A stretch of 64,000 nt of DNA, from the NCBI RefSeq assembly GCF_008065115.1, contig NZ_CP042913.1, forward strand, positions 5,653,257 through 5,717,256, read 5' to 3'. Position numbers and translations under genes: made by a program. Positions 52,794-61,830 of this stretch are shown here, one piece after another. This stretch comes from Bythopirellula goksoeyrii. Its GTDB lineage: Bacteria > Planctomycetota > Planctomycetia > Pirellulales > Lacipirellulaceae. Within the stretch, counting starts at the first letter, position 1. Each line of letters begins with the position of its first letter. Under the pieces are notes generated by a model that made no database searches, was not told where the DNA came from, and saw nothing but the letters and a program-made list of their open reading frames with translations.

Positions 52794-54977
52794 TTGTCTG
52801 CAAAAACAAAGTTGTCTGCAAAAACACTGCCTCGCGTTCTCGGACTCGTGGTTACGCTCATGAGCGGTGTAGCGCTTGCGGCAGAAGACGTCCTGATTCA
52901 GAATTTTGAGCAGGAGTTGCACGATTCCGGCTGGACAATAGAAGGAGACGAGGGATTCGGAGATATCTCGAACTTGACGAGCGGGACAGGAGTTACGGGC
53001 TATCAACGCGAGGGGTTCGTCTACACGGCCCTGGCCGCCGGAAATGGCGCCCGCGGCACGTTGACCTCTCCCCTGTTTCTGATCGAGCGCGACTATCTCA
53101 ATTTCCTCATTGGCGGGGGTGGTTTCGAAGCTGAAACGTGCATGAACCTGGTTGTGGACGGCGAGATCGTCCGCACGGCAGTTGGGCCCAACACGGGGGC
53201 GGGCGGAACCAAGGCGCTCAAATGGCGCTCCTGGGACGTTGGATTCCTCAAGGGCAAGAAGGCGCGGATACAGATTGTCGATAATCGTGAGGGTGAATGG
53301 GGTTATATCGCAGTGGACTATGTCTACCAGAGCGACATCAAGATGGTGGCAATTGAGAATGCCGCCCGCGAATTCCACCTGGAGAAGAGGTATCTGAATC
53401 TTCCCGTCGTGTCAACGGGCCGCGAGAGCCTTATGCGATTGTTGATCGACGGAAAGCCGGTTCGGGAGTTCCTGATCACCCTGGCAGACGCGGATCCCGA
53501 GTACTGGGTCTATCTGGAGGTCGACGCATTCCAAGGGGAGGACGCGATTCTCCAGATGAGTCAATTGAACTCGAACGATAGACGCGGTTTCGATGCTATC
53601 TTTCAGGCCGATACATTTCCGGGTGAGCAGGCACTCTACAAAGAGAAGCTGCGTCCGCAATTCCACTTCACCTCCAAGCGGGGCTGGCTCAATGACCCCA
53701 ATGGTCTGGTGTACTACGACGGGGAATACCATCTCTTCTACCAGCACGGCCCCTTCGGCTGCAAAGGCGCCCAGGACAACCAGCATTGGGGACATGCCGT
53801 CAGCACAGATCTCGTGCACTGGACCGAGCTGGGCGATGCGGTTCATCCGGATGAGCTGGGAACCATATTCTCGGGATCGGGGGTGGTGGATTGGAACAAT
53901 TCTACGGGGTTCCAAACCGGGAATGAACCGCCCCTCGTGTTTGCGTACACCAGCGCCGGCAGCGTAAATCAATGGTCGAAGGGAAAACTCTTTACCCAGA
54001 GTATTGCCTACAGCAATGACCGGGGCAGGACCTTAACCAAATATGCAGGCAACCCTGTTCTGCCCAATATCGCGCCTATCAATCGGGATCCCAAGGTCCT
54101 CTGGTGGGAGGAGGGCCAGGAATGGGTCGTCATTCTGGAGCTTGATGAAACTTTCGGATTCTTTACCTCGAAGGATCTTAAGAAATGGGAGATGCAGAGT
54201 AACCTGTTGGACGGTCATTTTCACGACTGTCCGGAAATGTTTGAACTCTCTGTAGACGACGAGAACAATAAGAAGTGGGTCATCCATGACGGCACGGGCA
54301 ATTACTTCTGTGGCGATTTCGACGGCAGGAAATTCACCCCGGAGACCGAACTCATTACGCGCAACTACGGCAACTGTTTCTACGCAGGGCAAGCCTTTAG
54401 CAATGCGCCCGATGGGCGCTGCATCGAAGTGGCCTGGGGGTTGATGGAGTTCGAGCCGATCCCCGGTATGGCCTTTAATCAGCAGATCACATTTCCCGTT
54501 GATCTGACCTTGCGCAGCACAGAGGACGGCCCGCGGCTGTACACGAATCCGGTGAACGAAATCGAGATCCTTTACGGCAAGGAGCAGTCCTGGGCCGGCG
54601 TGACGCTTCAACCTGGTGAGAATCTCCTCTCAGAATTGAAGGGAGAACTCTACGACATCGAGGCAGAATTCTCTATCGGTGATGCACCGAGGTTCGGATT
54701 CTTGATTCAAGGTGTTCCGGTAATCTATGACGTGGAAGATGGCAAGCTCTCCAGCGGTAAGCTTGAAGCGCCTCTCAAGCCCCAAGATGGCAGCATCAAG
54801 CTCCGACTCCTGGTAGATCGTCTCTCCGTCGAGGTTTTCGCCAATGACGGGCGGATTTACATGCCCATCCGGGCACTCAACATGGATAGCAGCCGGGGAT
54901 TCGAGGTGTTCACGGACGGTGGCAGCACAACCGTCAACTCACTCAAGGCCCGCGAACTAAAGTCCATTTGGGATTGA
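52794..54977 (+). CDS. Secreted GH32 enzyme (class I) with jelly-roll front and variant acid/base motif
   Basis: 727 residues from TTG 52794 (or TTG 52812 in the duplicated leader); AGGAG lies near 52780. Signal peptide residues about 12-30. Residues 33-178 are an extra jelly-roll-like domain (NFEQELHDSGWTIEGDEGFG, SPLFLIERDYLNFLIGGGGF) as found beside levanases. The accessory domain follows (residues 192-280), then the propeller with LNDPNG (Asp 301) and NRDPK (Asp 432). The third motif reads HDCPEMF, so Asp 478 replaces the usual acid/base Glu. The GH32C domain ends LKARELKSIWD. Activity on fructans is expected, but may be weakened or altered by that change. Confidence 0.88.
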   Translation: MSAKTKLSAKTLPRVLGLVVTLMSGVALAAEDVLIQNFEQELHDSGWTIEGDEGFGDISNLTSGTGVTGYQREGFVYTALAAGNGARGTLTSPLFLIERDYLNFLIGGGGFEAETCMNLVVDGEIVRTAVGPNTGAGGTKALKWRSWDVGFLKGKKARIQIVDNREGEWGYIAVDYVYQSDIKMVAIENAAREFHLEKRYLNLPVVSTGRESLMRLLIDGKPVREFLITLADADPEYWVYLEVDAFQGEDAILQMSQLNSNDRRGFDAIFQADTFPGEQALYKEKLRPQFHFTSKRGWLNDPNGLVYYDGEYHLFYQHGPFGCKGAQDNQHWGHAVSTDLVHWTELGDAVHPDELGTIFSGSGVVDWNNSTGFQTGNEPPLVFAYTSAGSVNQWSKGKLFTQSIAYSNDRGRTLTKYAGNPVLPNIAPINRDPKVLWWEEGQEWVVILELDETFGFFTSKDLKKWEMQSNLLDGHFHDCPEMFELSVDDENNKKWVIHDGTGNYFCGDFDGRKFTPETELITRNYGNCFYAGQAFSNAPDGRCIEVAWGLMEFEPIPGMAFNQQITFPVDLTLRSTEDGPRLYTNPVNEIEILYGKEQSWAGVTLQPGENLLSELKGELYDIEAEFSIGDAPRFGFLIQGVPVIYDVEDGKLSSGKLEAPLKPQDGSIKLRLLVDRLSVEVFANDGRIYMPIRALNMDSSRGFEVFTDGGSTTVNSLKARELKSIWD

Positions 54978-55645
54978 TCAGCAGTCAGTCGAATGGATCT
55001 ACGCCCTTTGACAGGGGTGACAGATTCTCCTGTCGATCTCTGGTCATGATTGTAGAACCTCAAGACTCATGGGCTTGTCCTAAAGCCGGTTGAGCCAGAG
55101 CACCAGATCGCATCCCCCCAATCTCTTTTCGATGGCAAATCGATAATCCGCCGAGAAAGCCATGGGCGCCGATCCTCGAATTTCGGGTGATGCTGTACCC
55201 TGGGAATTGAGTGCGTCGGCCATTATGAGGTGCTGGCCCCCCTGCGCAACCCGATCGCCCACGCGTTTACCACGTGCAACGCCCCGCCCCACCGAGGGCG
55301 TGTGACACACGCATCAACATCGCGCACATTTTTCTGGACGATTTCGTGCGACCCAGCCCCGCAATCTAGTTACTCTGGCTTATGAAAGCGAACGTTGTCG
55401 GTCGCATGCGACTTGTCAACGCGAGCTTGTCCGTTTTGGCTCGGAAGTATTGTTGACTGGCCGGACGCCTTGTCATTACGCTTTCAAATACCTCGATCAC
55501 ACTGACTTTTCGATCACGATCACACTGACTTTTCTAAGAGCGCGTTGAATCCAAACGACTCATAATTGACCGCCGCGTGTGCGGAGAAGTGAATCGCGAC
55601 GCTCGCCCTTGTTGAAGCACCATTACTCAAGCAGAGGGAATCCCG
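54978..55645. other. Gap with repeat R1 (copy e) and a tandem duplication
   Basis: At 55313-55351 ATCAACATCGCGCACATTTT, TGGACGATTTCGTGCGAC match the R1 core. At about 55492-55534 GATCACACTGACTTTTC occurs twice in tandem. A minus-strand frame at 55080-55310 ends AIEKRLGGCDLVLWLNRL and could be the tail of a lost gene, but it has no credible start. No other gene seen in 668 bases. Confidence 0.5.
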
Positions 55646-58600
55646 ATGACTTACCGTAACTACCTAGCAACGGCCTTGGCTCTTGCATCCACTTTCGTTC
55701 TCTTAGCCGTCTGCAGTATTCCAACCTATGCCGTCACGCGCGACGACGCCCTCGCCGCGCGCTGGAAGCTGGGCGAGGACGCCACGCTCGGTGGCGTCAC
55801 GGGCGTCGAGGTGATTTCCGTCCCAGACGCGACGGGCAACTTGGAAAACACCCTCACGCAACTTATCGATGCTGATCACACCCTGAGCACGAACGATCCG
55901 CAGCGCGTCCCGGGTTTCAACCCCGGGGGTTTTGCGACGCACTTCGACGGGGGGTTCAACGGGGTCGATTTCACCGGCGGGGGTGACGCTTTGATCACCC
56001 AGACAGCTGACCTTGACACCAATGCATCCCTCGATTTTGCTGATGGTCCCTTCTCGATCTCGTTTTGGACCCAGGTTTCCCAGGACAACGAACAGTTCGT
56101 AAAGTTCTTTGCTGCACGAGACCCAAGCGATGATCAACTATTTTATGAATCTGAGGTCTTTTTCGAAGGACCTAATTTCATTACGGGCGTCGGCATCCGG
56201 ACCCCAACCGGCGAAGGCGGGGTCGGCACCGACTATGGCGGGGCGTTTGATTTTAATGGCTGGAACCTAATAACGATTGTGCGTGACAGGCCAGTAGGAG
56301 AAGACCCAACGATCGCCATATTTCACAACGGTGCCGAAGTTGCCAGAGAATTTGACGGTAGTGGCAGCCTGAGCATCCCTGGTCCTTTTGGTATCGGTGG
56401 CGAAAATGGGGCCGCTCCCCCGAACAGTGACATCAATGCGATCATCGACGAATTCCGCCTCTACAACGTCGCCCTCACCCCTGCGGAAGTCGCGGAGATC
56501 TACAACGGCGGCGACGGGGATGTGGCAGCGTCTTCGGAATTGCTCTTCCTGTGGGGCAATCGGGGGCTTACCGGCAGTTGGGGCGTTTCGGGCGGCTGGC
56601 AAAGCCAAGACCCGCCAGCCCTTCCTATGGATACGGCTGATATTCCAGTGAGTGGGGAGGAATTCTCCGACCCCGTTCAGGTGCTCATGGGCACGGTTTC
56701 CGTAGACACCGGCGATCAAGGCGCATGGTCGCTGCAGATCGACGCGGGGGCGGGCCTCAACGTGGCGAGCGGCAACAGCTTGCTCGTCCTCCAGGACGTG
56801 ACGACCGCAGCGACCAGCTCGATCACCGTGGCAGGCACACTCACTGCGTCGACCATCGACGCCCAAGGAACCGTCACGTTCGCCGACGGCGTGCTCGCCG
56901 TCGGTGACGGAACGATCGCCGCAGCTGCGACCAGCAGCGACGCGACGATCCAAAACAGCGGAGAGCTCTCGGTCGGCCAAATGACCGTCGGCAACGGCGA
57001 TGCGCTCGTGAAACAATCGGGCGGCACGTTGATCTTGGATCAATCGGGCGGCGCCAACAGTTTCGCCGCCGGCTCGTCGATCAACGTTGAGGGTGGCGCC
57101 CTGGCGGGAGTCAGCGACGCGACCAACAACGCGCTGGGATCGGCCGCCGTGAATATGGACGGTGGCAATCTCGTGCTCAGCAGTAGCCAGGCCGGCGCGG
57201 CGGCGTTCGACGTCGCCGTTGCGGTCAATTCCGACGGCGCCATCCGCGCCGCGCAGATCGGCACCGGGGCGCTGGCTAACGAGACGGTGACCCTTGGCGG
57301 GACCAACGGAGTTTCCTTGGCCACCGATGTCGTGGCAACGCTCGAAACGGCCGACGGCTATACGCTCAACCTGGCCGGCGACGTCGCCGGCGACGGGCGG
57401 CTCGCCTTCGCCTCCGGCGCCCAGGTCAATGTGACCGGCGCCGTCACTGCTAAGGTCGTCCAATTCTCGGGAGACACGAGCGGCATTACCGGCATAGGGA
57501 ATGTCGCGCCGGGCGAGGCGTATCTATTCGCGCCCACAGAGGACGTGTCCGAGATGTCAGTTGGCTTCGCCATCAGCGGCAACTCCGATGTGATCGTCGA
57601 GGGACAGGTCAACGGCTCGGTGGCCCTAAGCGATTCAAGCTATACGGGGACGACGATCATTCGGCGTGGCACGTTCCGCACCGGCGGTGGGGGCGGCGGT
57701 CCGATTGCCGGCGACTTCGACGTCGATAGCGATGTCGACGGCGCCGATTTTTTGCTCTGGCAGAGAAATCCAAGCGTTGGCAATCTCGGTGATTGGCAAG
57801 CGAACTACGGCGGCGGAGGCGGAGGCGGAGGCTTGCCCGCCGCCAGCCTTCTGCAATTCGAAGGCGTAACTCCGGGCGACCTTGCTGTGCTGGAAAGCGC
57901 CGACGCGACGTTTGAGCGCAACATCGGCACGGGGGCCGGCGAAGTGACCTGGGCCGGCTCGGGCGGCTTCGCCTCCAAAGGAGGGGGCGCGGGCGGACTG
58001 ACCGTCACGCTCAAGGGTGGCGCCGCGCTGAGCTTTAGCAGCGCCACTGCGGGCTTCAACGGCCATGCGTTGCAACTGGGATCGCCGACCGCCGACGGCA
58101 AGGTAGAATTGACCAACGATCTGAATCTGGAGAACGCCGAACGCGTCGTCCAAATCGCCGACAATCCCAACAGCGATCAGGACTTTGTGGAGATCTCCGG
58201 GGACATCTCCTCCACCGCCGGCGGAGCCGACGTACTGACGGTCACTGCCGAAAACGGCGAAGGGGCCTTCCAAAATGGGCTGCTGGTCCTGTCGGGCTCA
58301 AACAGCATGTCGAAGCTGCGTATCAAAGACGGGTCGGTCGACGTCAGCCTGCCGGCAGGGACCAATCTTGAGTTCGGCGGCAACGAGGGCGATCGTCCCG
58401 CCGTCTTGGTTGGTTCCGGCACGGCCAACCTCAACATCGGATCTGCCGGCGGCGAGGCGTCGTGGGCCGGTCCGGGCGGCTTCGGCGCACGCGGCGGAGA
58501 TCTGACCGTGACGCTGGAAGGGGGCGCGACGTTGGCCTGGGAGGACGCCGACACCGGGTTCAACGGGGCGGAGTTGCAACTGGGTTCCAACCACTCCGAT

Positions 58601-59644
58601 GGGACGACGACGTTCACCAACTCCGCCACCGGCTTCAACGGTGCAGCCGAACCTGCCGACCGCTTCATCAGGACCTTTGGCAACCCGCTCTCCGAATCCG
58701 ACGAAATCCTCATCACGGGCGATTTCGTCGACGGGTTCAATGAGTTGTTACATTTTGGCAAAAACTCGCGAGTGGTCTTCAGCGGCGACATGACCACCTC
58801 TGGCTTCTGGGGGACGTTTGGGGGGTTCGGACCCTTTGTGCCCATGACGTCGCAGATAAGCGCCACCAGCAACGTCTCTATCGGGACCGACGCTGGTGTT
58901 TTTGATGCGGCCAACTTGTTCGTTAACACCCAGAATTTTGATGTCGCCGGCGGCCTGTTCGTCGAAGCCGGGGGCGCCAGCTTGGGCGGAAACGGAAAGA
59001 TCTCCGTCGGCAGCCTGACTTTGAGCGGGTTAGCGCTTATCGCCCCCGGCAGTACCCTGCGACCGGGCCCCGACTTCGATGCCGTCGGCACGCTCGAGTT
59101 CGTGTTGGAAGAGCCGGGAAACGGAGGCGATTTTGAAACCAGTCGACTTCTAATGCTTACCGAGTCGACTTTCGAAATGGAGTTCATCAACGACGGCGGA
59201 CTGCAACACGATTCGGTTAACGTCGATGGGGTGCTTGCCGGCCCGGTATTCGCTCAAATCATGTTGGGCGAGGGAGCCGAAGACGTGTGGAATCTAGAAC
59301 TCGAGGCGCTCAACGATGTTAGCGGTCTGGTCACCGCCGGCGCGGAGTACGATCTGTTCACCTGGAATAATTTGATCGATTTAGTGATCAACGGCGAAAA
59401 CATAACGGCAATGGGCGCGAACATGACTGGAGATGTGATGAACGTCGCGGTGAACTCCACCGATTTCACCGGCGGGACGGTTCACTACGAGATTTTGTCG
59501 GACTTTTCAGGACGCGTCTATGTAACTGGTCTCACTGCGGCAGCCCTCGCGGCCAGCACGGCCGTCCCCGAGCCGGCAAGCTGGGCCATGGCGGCGGTCG
59601 CCGTGGTCGGAATGGTTGCTCGCCGTCGACGCAAGCTCATGTAG
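55646..59644 (+). CDS. Large secreted PEP-CTERM protein with LamG domain and beta-solenoid repeats
   Basis: 1332 residues; ATG 55646 after AGAGGGAA; signal peptide to about residue 30. Residues about 35-290 are a LamG/concanavalin-type domain (DDALAARWKLGEDATLGGVT, FSISFWTQVSQDNEQFVKFF, EFRLYNVALTPAEVAEIYNG). Residues about 340-1270 are low-complexity Gly/Ala/Thr-rich strands like autotransporter-associated beta-helix repeats (SITVAGTLTAS, NVEGGALAGVSDATNNALGS). A dockerin-like segment (DFDVDSDVDGADFLLWQRNP) and a polyglycine spacer near residue 725 split the solenoid. It ends in VPEPASWAMAAVAVVG then RRRR, a PEP-CTERM signal. Probable surface or matrix adhesin. Confidence 0.85.
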   Translation: MTYRNYLATALALASTFVLLAVCSIPTYAVTRDDALAARWKLGEDATLGGVTGVEVISVPDATGNLENTLTQLIDADHTLSTNDPQRVPGFNPGGFATHFDGGFNGVDFTGGGDALITQTADLDTNASLDFADGPFSISFWTQVSQDNEQFVKFFAARDPSDDQLFYESEVFFEGPNFITGVGIRTPTGEGGVGTDYGGAFDFNGWNLITIVRDRPVGEDPTIAIFHNGAEVAREFDGSGSLSIPGPFGIGGENGAAPPNSDINAIIDEFRLYNVALTPAEVAEIYNGGDGDVAASSELLFLWGNRGLTGSWGVSGGWQSQDPPALPMDTADIPVSGEEFSDPVQVLMGTVSVDTGDQGAWSLQIDAGAGLNVASGNSLLVLQDVTTAATSSITVAGTLTASTIDAQGTVTFADGVLAVGDGTIAAAATSSDATIQNSGELSVGQMTVGNGDALVKQSGGTLILDQSGGANSFAAGSSINVEGGALAGVSDATNNALGSAAVNMDGGNLVLSSSQAGAAAFDVAVAVNSDGAIRAAQIGTGALANETVTLGGTNGVSLATDVVATLETADGYTLNLAGDVAGDGRLAFASGAQVNVTGAVTAKVVQFSGDTSGITGIGNVAPGEAYLFAPTEDVSEMSVGFAISGNSDVIVEGQVNGSVALSDSSYTGTTIIRRGTFRTGGGGGGPIAGDFDVDSDVDGADFLLWQRNPSVGNLGDWQANYGGGGGGGGLPAASLLQFEGVTPGDLAVLESADATFERNIGTGAGEVTWAGSGGFASKGGGAGGLTVTLKGGAALSFSSATAGFNGHALQLGSPTADGKVELTNDLNLENAERVVQIADNPNSDQDFVEISGDISSTAGGADVLTVTAENGEGAFQNGLLVLSGSNSMSKLRIKDGSVDVSLPAGTNLEFGGNEGDRPAVLVGSGTANLNIGSAGGEASWAGPGGFGARGGDLTVTLEGGATLAWEDADTGFNGAELQLGSNHSDGTTTFTNSATGFNGAAEPADRFIRTFGNPLSESDEILITGDFVDGFNELLHFGKNSRVVFSGDMTTSGFWGTFGGFGPFVPMTSQISATSNVSIGTDAGVFDAANLFVNTQNFDVAGGLFVEAGGASLGGNGKISVGSLTLSGLALIAPGSTLRPGPDFDAVGTLEFVLEEPGNGGDFETSRLLMLTESTFEMEFINDGGLQHDSVNVDGVLAGPVFAQIMLGEGAEDVWNLELEALNDVSGLVTAGAEYDLFTWNNLIDLVINGENITAMGANMTGDVMNVAVNSTDFTGGTVHYEILSDFSGRVYVTGLTAAALAASTAVPEPASWAMAAVAVVGMVARRRRKLM

Positions 59645-59750
59645 ATTCAGGCGACATTTCTAGCGAGGGTGGTTACAGAGGGTAATCACGGGGCCAGGGT
59701 CCGCCGCCGGGCGGCTCCTGGCCTCCGCCCTCCCATTGCGACGTGTTGTG

Positions 59751-59934
59751 ACAGAACGAATCACGACAGCAGATCCGCTGTTGGGTTTGCTCCCCAGCCG
59801 GGGCAGCTGGGAGCAAACTTTTTTTGTCTTGGTGACTGATTGTCTTGGCGACTGATTGTTTTAGCGACTGAGTCATCCGCATGCGGAATAACTTTTCCTT
59901 TGATTCTGTTTAGTTGGCATAGGAGGGCTACATC
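59751..59934 (+). repeat. Mosaic repeat T, copy c (complete)
   Basis: Full copy: AATCACGACAGCAGATCCGC, hairpin with T run, three TTGTCTTGG-GACTGA-type units, GACTGAGTCATCCGCATGCG, AATAACTTTTCCTTTGAT, then TAGTTGGCATAGGAGGGCTA and the GTG start of the DUF1559 gene. It shares its first half with 13461-13610 and its second half with 34557-34653. With it, the whole gap from 59645 to 59934 is explained. Confidence 0.75.
59786..59827 (+). terminator. Terminator-like hairpin inside repeat T, copy c
   Basis: TTTGCTCCCCAGC pairs with GCTGGGAGCAAA (one bulged C) around CGGGGCA, followed by CTTTTTTT. Compared with copy a, a C-G pair has become T-A and a T-G pair has become T-A, so pairing is preserved. 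Confidence 0.75.
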
Positions 59935-60918
59935 GTGCGAAAACGTCAAACGGCCTGGAGTCAAACGGCCCGGACCGACCACGGTCGCCGCGTTGGTTTT
60001 ACTCTCGTCGAGCTCTTGGTCGTAATCGCAATCATCGGTGTCCTGGTCGCGCTATTGCTGCCGGCGGTGCAGGCGGCGCGGGAGTCGGCTCGGCGGATCC
60101 AGTGTAGCAACCATCTCAAACAAATGGGGCTGGCGGTACACAATTATCACGGCGCCAAAGAGGGGATCCCGCCCGGTCACATCAATGGTCAAGGCGGCGT
60201 CTGCTGGCCAGTGTTGATCATGCCGTATATGGAATTGTCGACCTTGGTCGATTCGCTCGATCTGACCGTGTCCTACTACTGCCAACCGCCCGAGGCCGTA
60301 CAGTTACAGATCCCCGGCTACTATTGTCCTTCGCGCCCTCGCGAGGTCACACTAAGCCATACCCTGTCGCTCCGATACGGTTGCCGGCAACGGGAGGGCG
60401 GCGCGCTGAACGATTACGCGATCAACGGCGGCAGCGGCGAACGCTATCCGTGGTTTGATGTCGATGACGGGCTTGGTTCCGGGGTGGGCTATCGACCCGA
60501 CTTTCAAAGCGGGCAGTTTAGCGACGGCGGCAACGTGTTCAAGAACTGGCAGCACTTGCTGGGCTTCAAACACGTGACCGACGGACTCACGCAGACGCTG
60601 CTGATTGGGGAGAAATTCGTCCATCCCGATTTCCAAGGAGATGCCGCGAAGGGCGACGGCACGTTTTGGAACAGCGACTTGCACAGCCCGACTGTCCGCG
60701 TGGGCGGGGAGAATTACTGGCTATCCAGCTCTGACTTGGACGACACCGTCTTGGATGACCCGATCCATATGCCCTTTGGCGGTCCGCACCCGGGCATCTG
60801 CCAATTCGTCATGTGTGATGGCAGCGTTCAGGCAATATCGTCGACCATCAACACGACGGTGCTTGGCTATCTGGCGGACCGCGCCGATGGTCAGGTGCTC
60901 CCCGAAGCAGCCTTTTAG
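59935..60918 (+). CDS. DUF1559 pseudopilin-like protein with GTG start
   Basis: 327 residues from GTG 59935, AGGAGGG upstream. Same leader and N-terminus as the gene at 34654 ([20 protein letters not shown]), then [20 protein letters not shown], and the H-x9-DG motif [12 protein letters not shown] near the end. The rest of the protein differs, so only the 5' cassette is shared. The lipoprotein gene starts 12 bases after the stop, indicating an operon. Likely an envelope protein anchored by its N-terminal helix. Confidence 0.9.
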   Translation: MRKRQTAWSQTARTDHGRRVGFTLVELLVVIAIIGVLVALLLPAVQAARESARRIQCSNHLKQMGLAVHNYHGAKEGIPPGHINGQGGVCWPVLIMPYMELSTLVDSLDLTVSYYCQPPEAVQLQIPGYYCPSRPREVTLSHTLSLRYGCRQREGGALNDYAINGGSGERYPWFDVDDGLGSGVGYRPDFQSGQFSDGGNVFKNWQHLLGFKHVTDGLTQTLLIGEKFVHPDFQGDAAKGDGTFWNSDLHSPTVRVGGENYWLSSSDLDDTVLDDPIHMPFGGPHPGICQFVMCDGSVQAISSTINTTVLGYLADRADGQVLPEAAF

Positions 60919-60929
60919 CGGATAGAGAG

Positions 60930-61421
60930 ATGCCCCTGTCCAGCAGCAATAGAATGTCCAAACACTACGCTCTAGTACTCGTCGCCGCGGCAGCGACTGT
61001 CGTGTGCGGTTGCGGCGGCGGCGACTTGCCGACTTATCCGGTCTCCGGCAAAGTCGTGTTTGAGGACGGCCAGCCGTTGACCACCGGCGGAGTGGTTCTC
61101 TGCGATTCCGTGGATACTCGGTCGGAGGGCATGGGAGTCAACTCACGTGGAAAGATCAATGAAGACGGTACTTACGAACTGTTCACGTTTGAAAGGGGCG
61201 ACGGGGCGGTGGTCGGCAAACATCGCGTACTCGTGCGCGCCCAGCGGGACGCAGACGACTACCTGAAACGGGGGATCATCCCGCGGCCGGTGATCGACGA
61301 GCGGTTCGAAGCCTACGAAACATCGGGCCTGGAGTTGAACGTCGACGAAGGCGAGAACGAATTCCAGATTGTCGTGGCGCGGCCACGACGAATCATCGAA
61401 CGGCCCGTCCGGAACGAATGA
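60930..61421 (+). CDS. Small planctomycete lipoprotein paired with DUF1559
   Basis: 163 residues from ATG 60930 (ATG 60954 is an alternative and gives a tighter signal). The lipobox is VVCGC near residue 27. The mature part is a transthyretin-like domain (YPVSGKVVFEDGQPLTTGGV, GTYELFTFERGDGAVVGKHR), ending in a basic tail (RPRRIIERPVRNE). Pairing of such lipoproteins with DUF1559 genes recurs in planctomycetes and here. Function unknown. Confidence 0.8.
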   Translation: MPLSSSNRMSKHYALVLVAAAATVVCGCGGGDLPTYPVSGKVVFEDGQPLTTGGVVLCDSVDTRSEGMGVNSRGKINEDGTYELFTFERGDGAVVGKHRVLVRAQRDADDYLKRGIIPRPVIDERFEAYETSGLELNVDEGENEFQIVVARPRRIIERPVRNE

Positions 61422-61624
61422 CCGTGGACTAGTTTTACGAGCGTCATTCCAGATCGAGTTGGGAAGCGGTTGACGGACGACGCACGGAGGGCGCTATGAG
61501 AGCAAGCAGAGCGGACGACGACCAAGGCTGCGGAAACCCTGAAGAACGCAGTATTTCGAAATCGATTGGACTGTGCAAATGGCGCGCAATCACCGGTTTT
61601 GGGCTGGTTCTATCACGGTCGCTT

Positions 61625-61830
61625 TAATTCCATTAGGAATGAAGGTGCTGGATTAATGAAGAAGAGTTAGCTTCGGAGAAAAAGAAGATGGGTAGCAAGC
61701 ACGCGGGTTGTTCACCGAAGGCCAAAGTGGGAACAACTCAACATAGAACCTTAATCTCGGCTTATCTTGTGGGCCTCCTTTTGTGTGGCGGCCTATTCGG
61801 AGCTACCGCCGCTGGTCAAGCTGCCGAAGC
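61625..61830 (+). repeat. Leader plus signal-peptide cassette shared with the GH32 gene at 23789
   Basis: From ATTAGGAATGAAGGTGCTGG through GGATTAATGAAGAAGAG, the ATG and the codons for [20 protein letters not shown], the DNA closely matches the reverse complement of about 26050-25860 (ATTTGGAATTAAGGTGCTGG, and [20 protein letters not shown]). Similarity stops just after the signal cleavage region, where GH51 and LamG/GH32 sequences begin. Confidence 0.8.

Noticed and set aside
56267-57463. 398-codon minus-strand frame
   Set aside because: Antisense to the PEP-CTERM protein; Arg/Gly/Ala-rich composition typical of shadow frames in GC-rich repeats.
58177-59190. 337-codon minus-strand frame
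   Set aside because: Pro/Ser-rich shadow of the beta-solenoid region of the PEP-CTERM protein.
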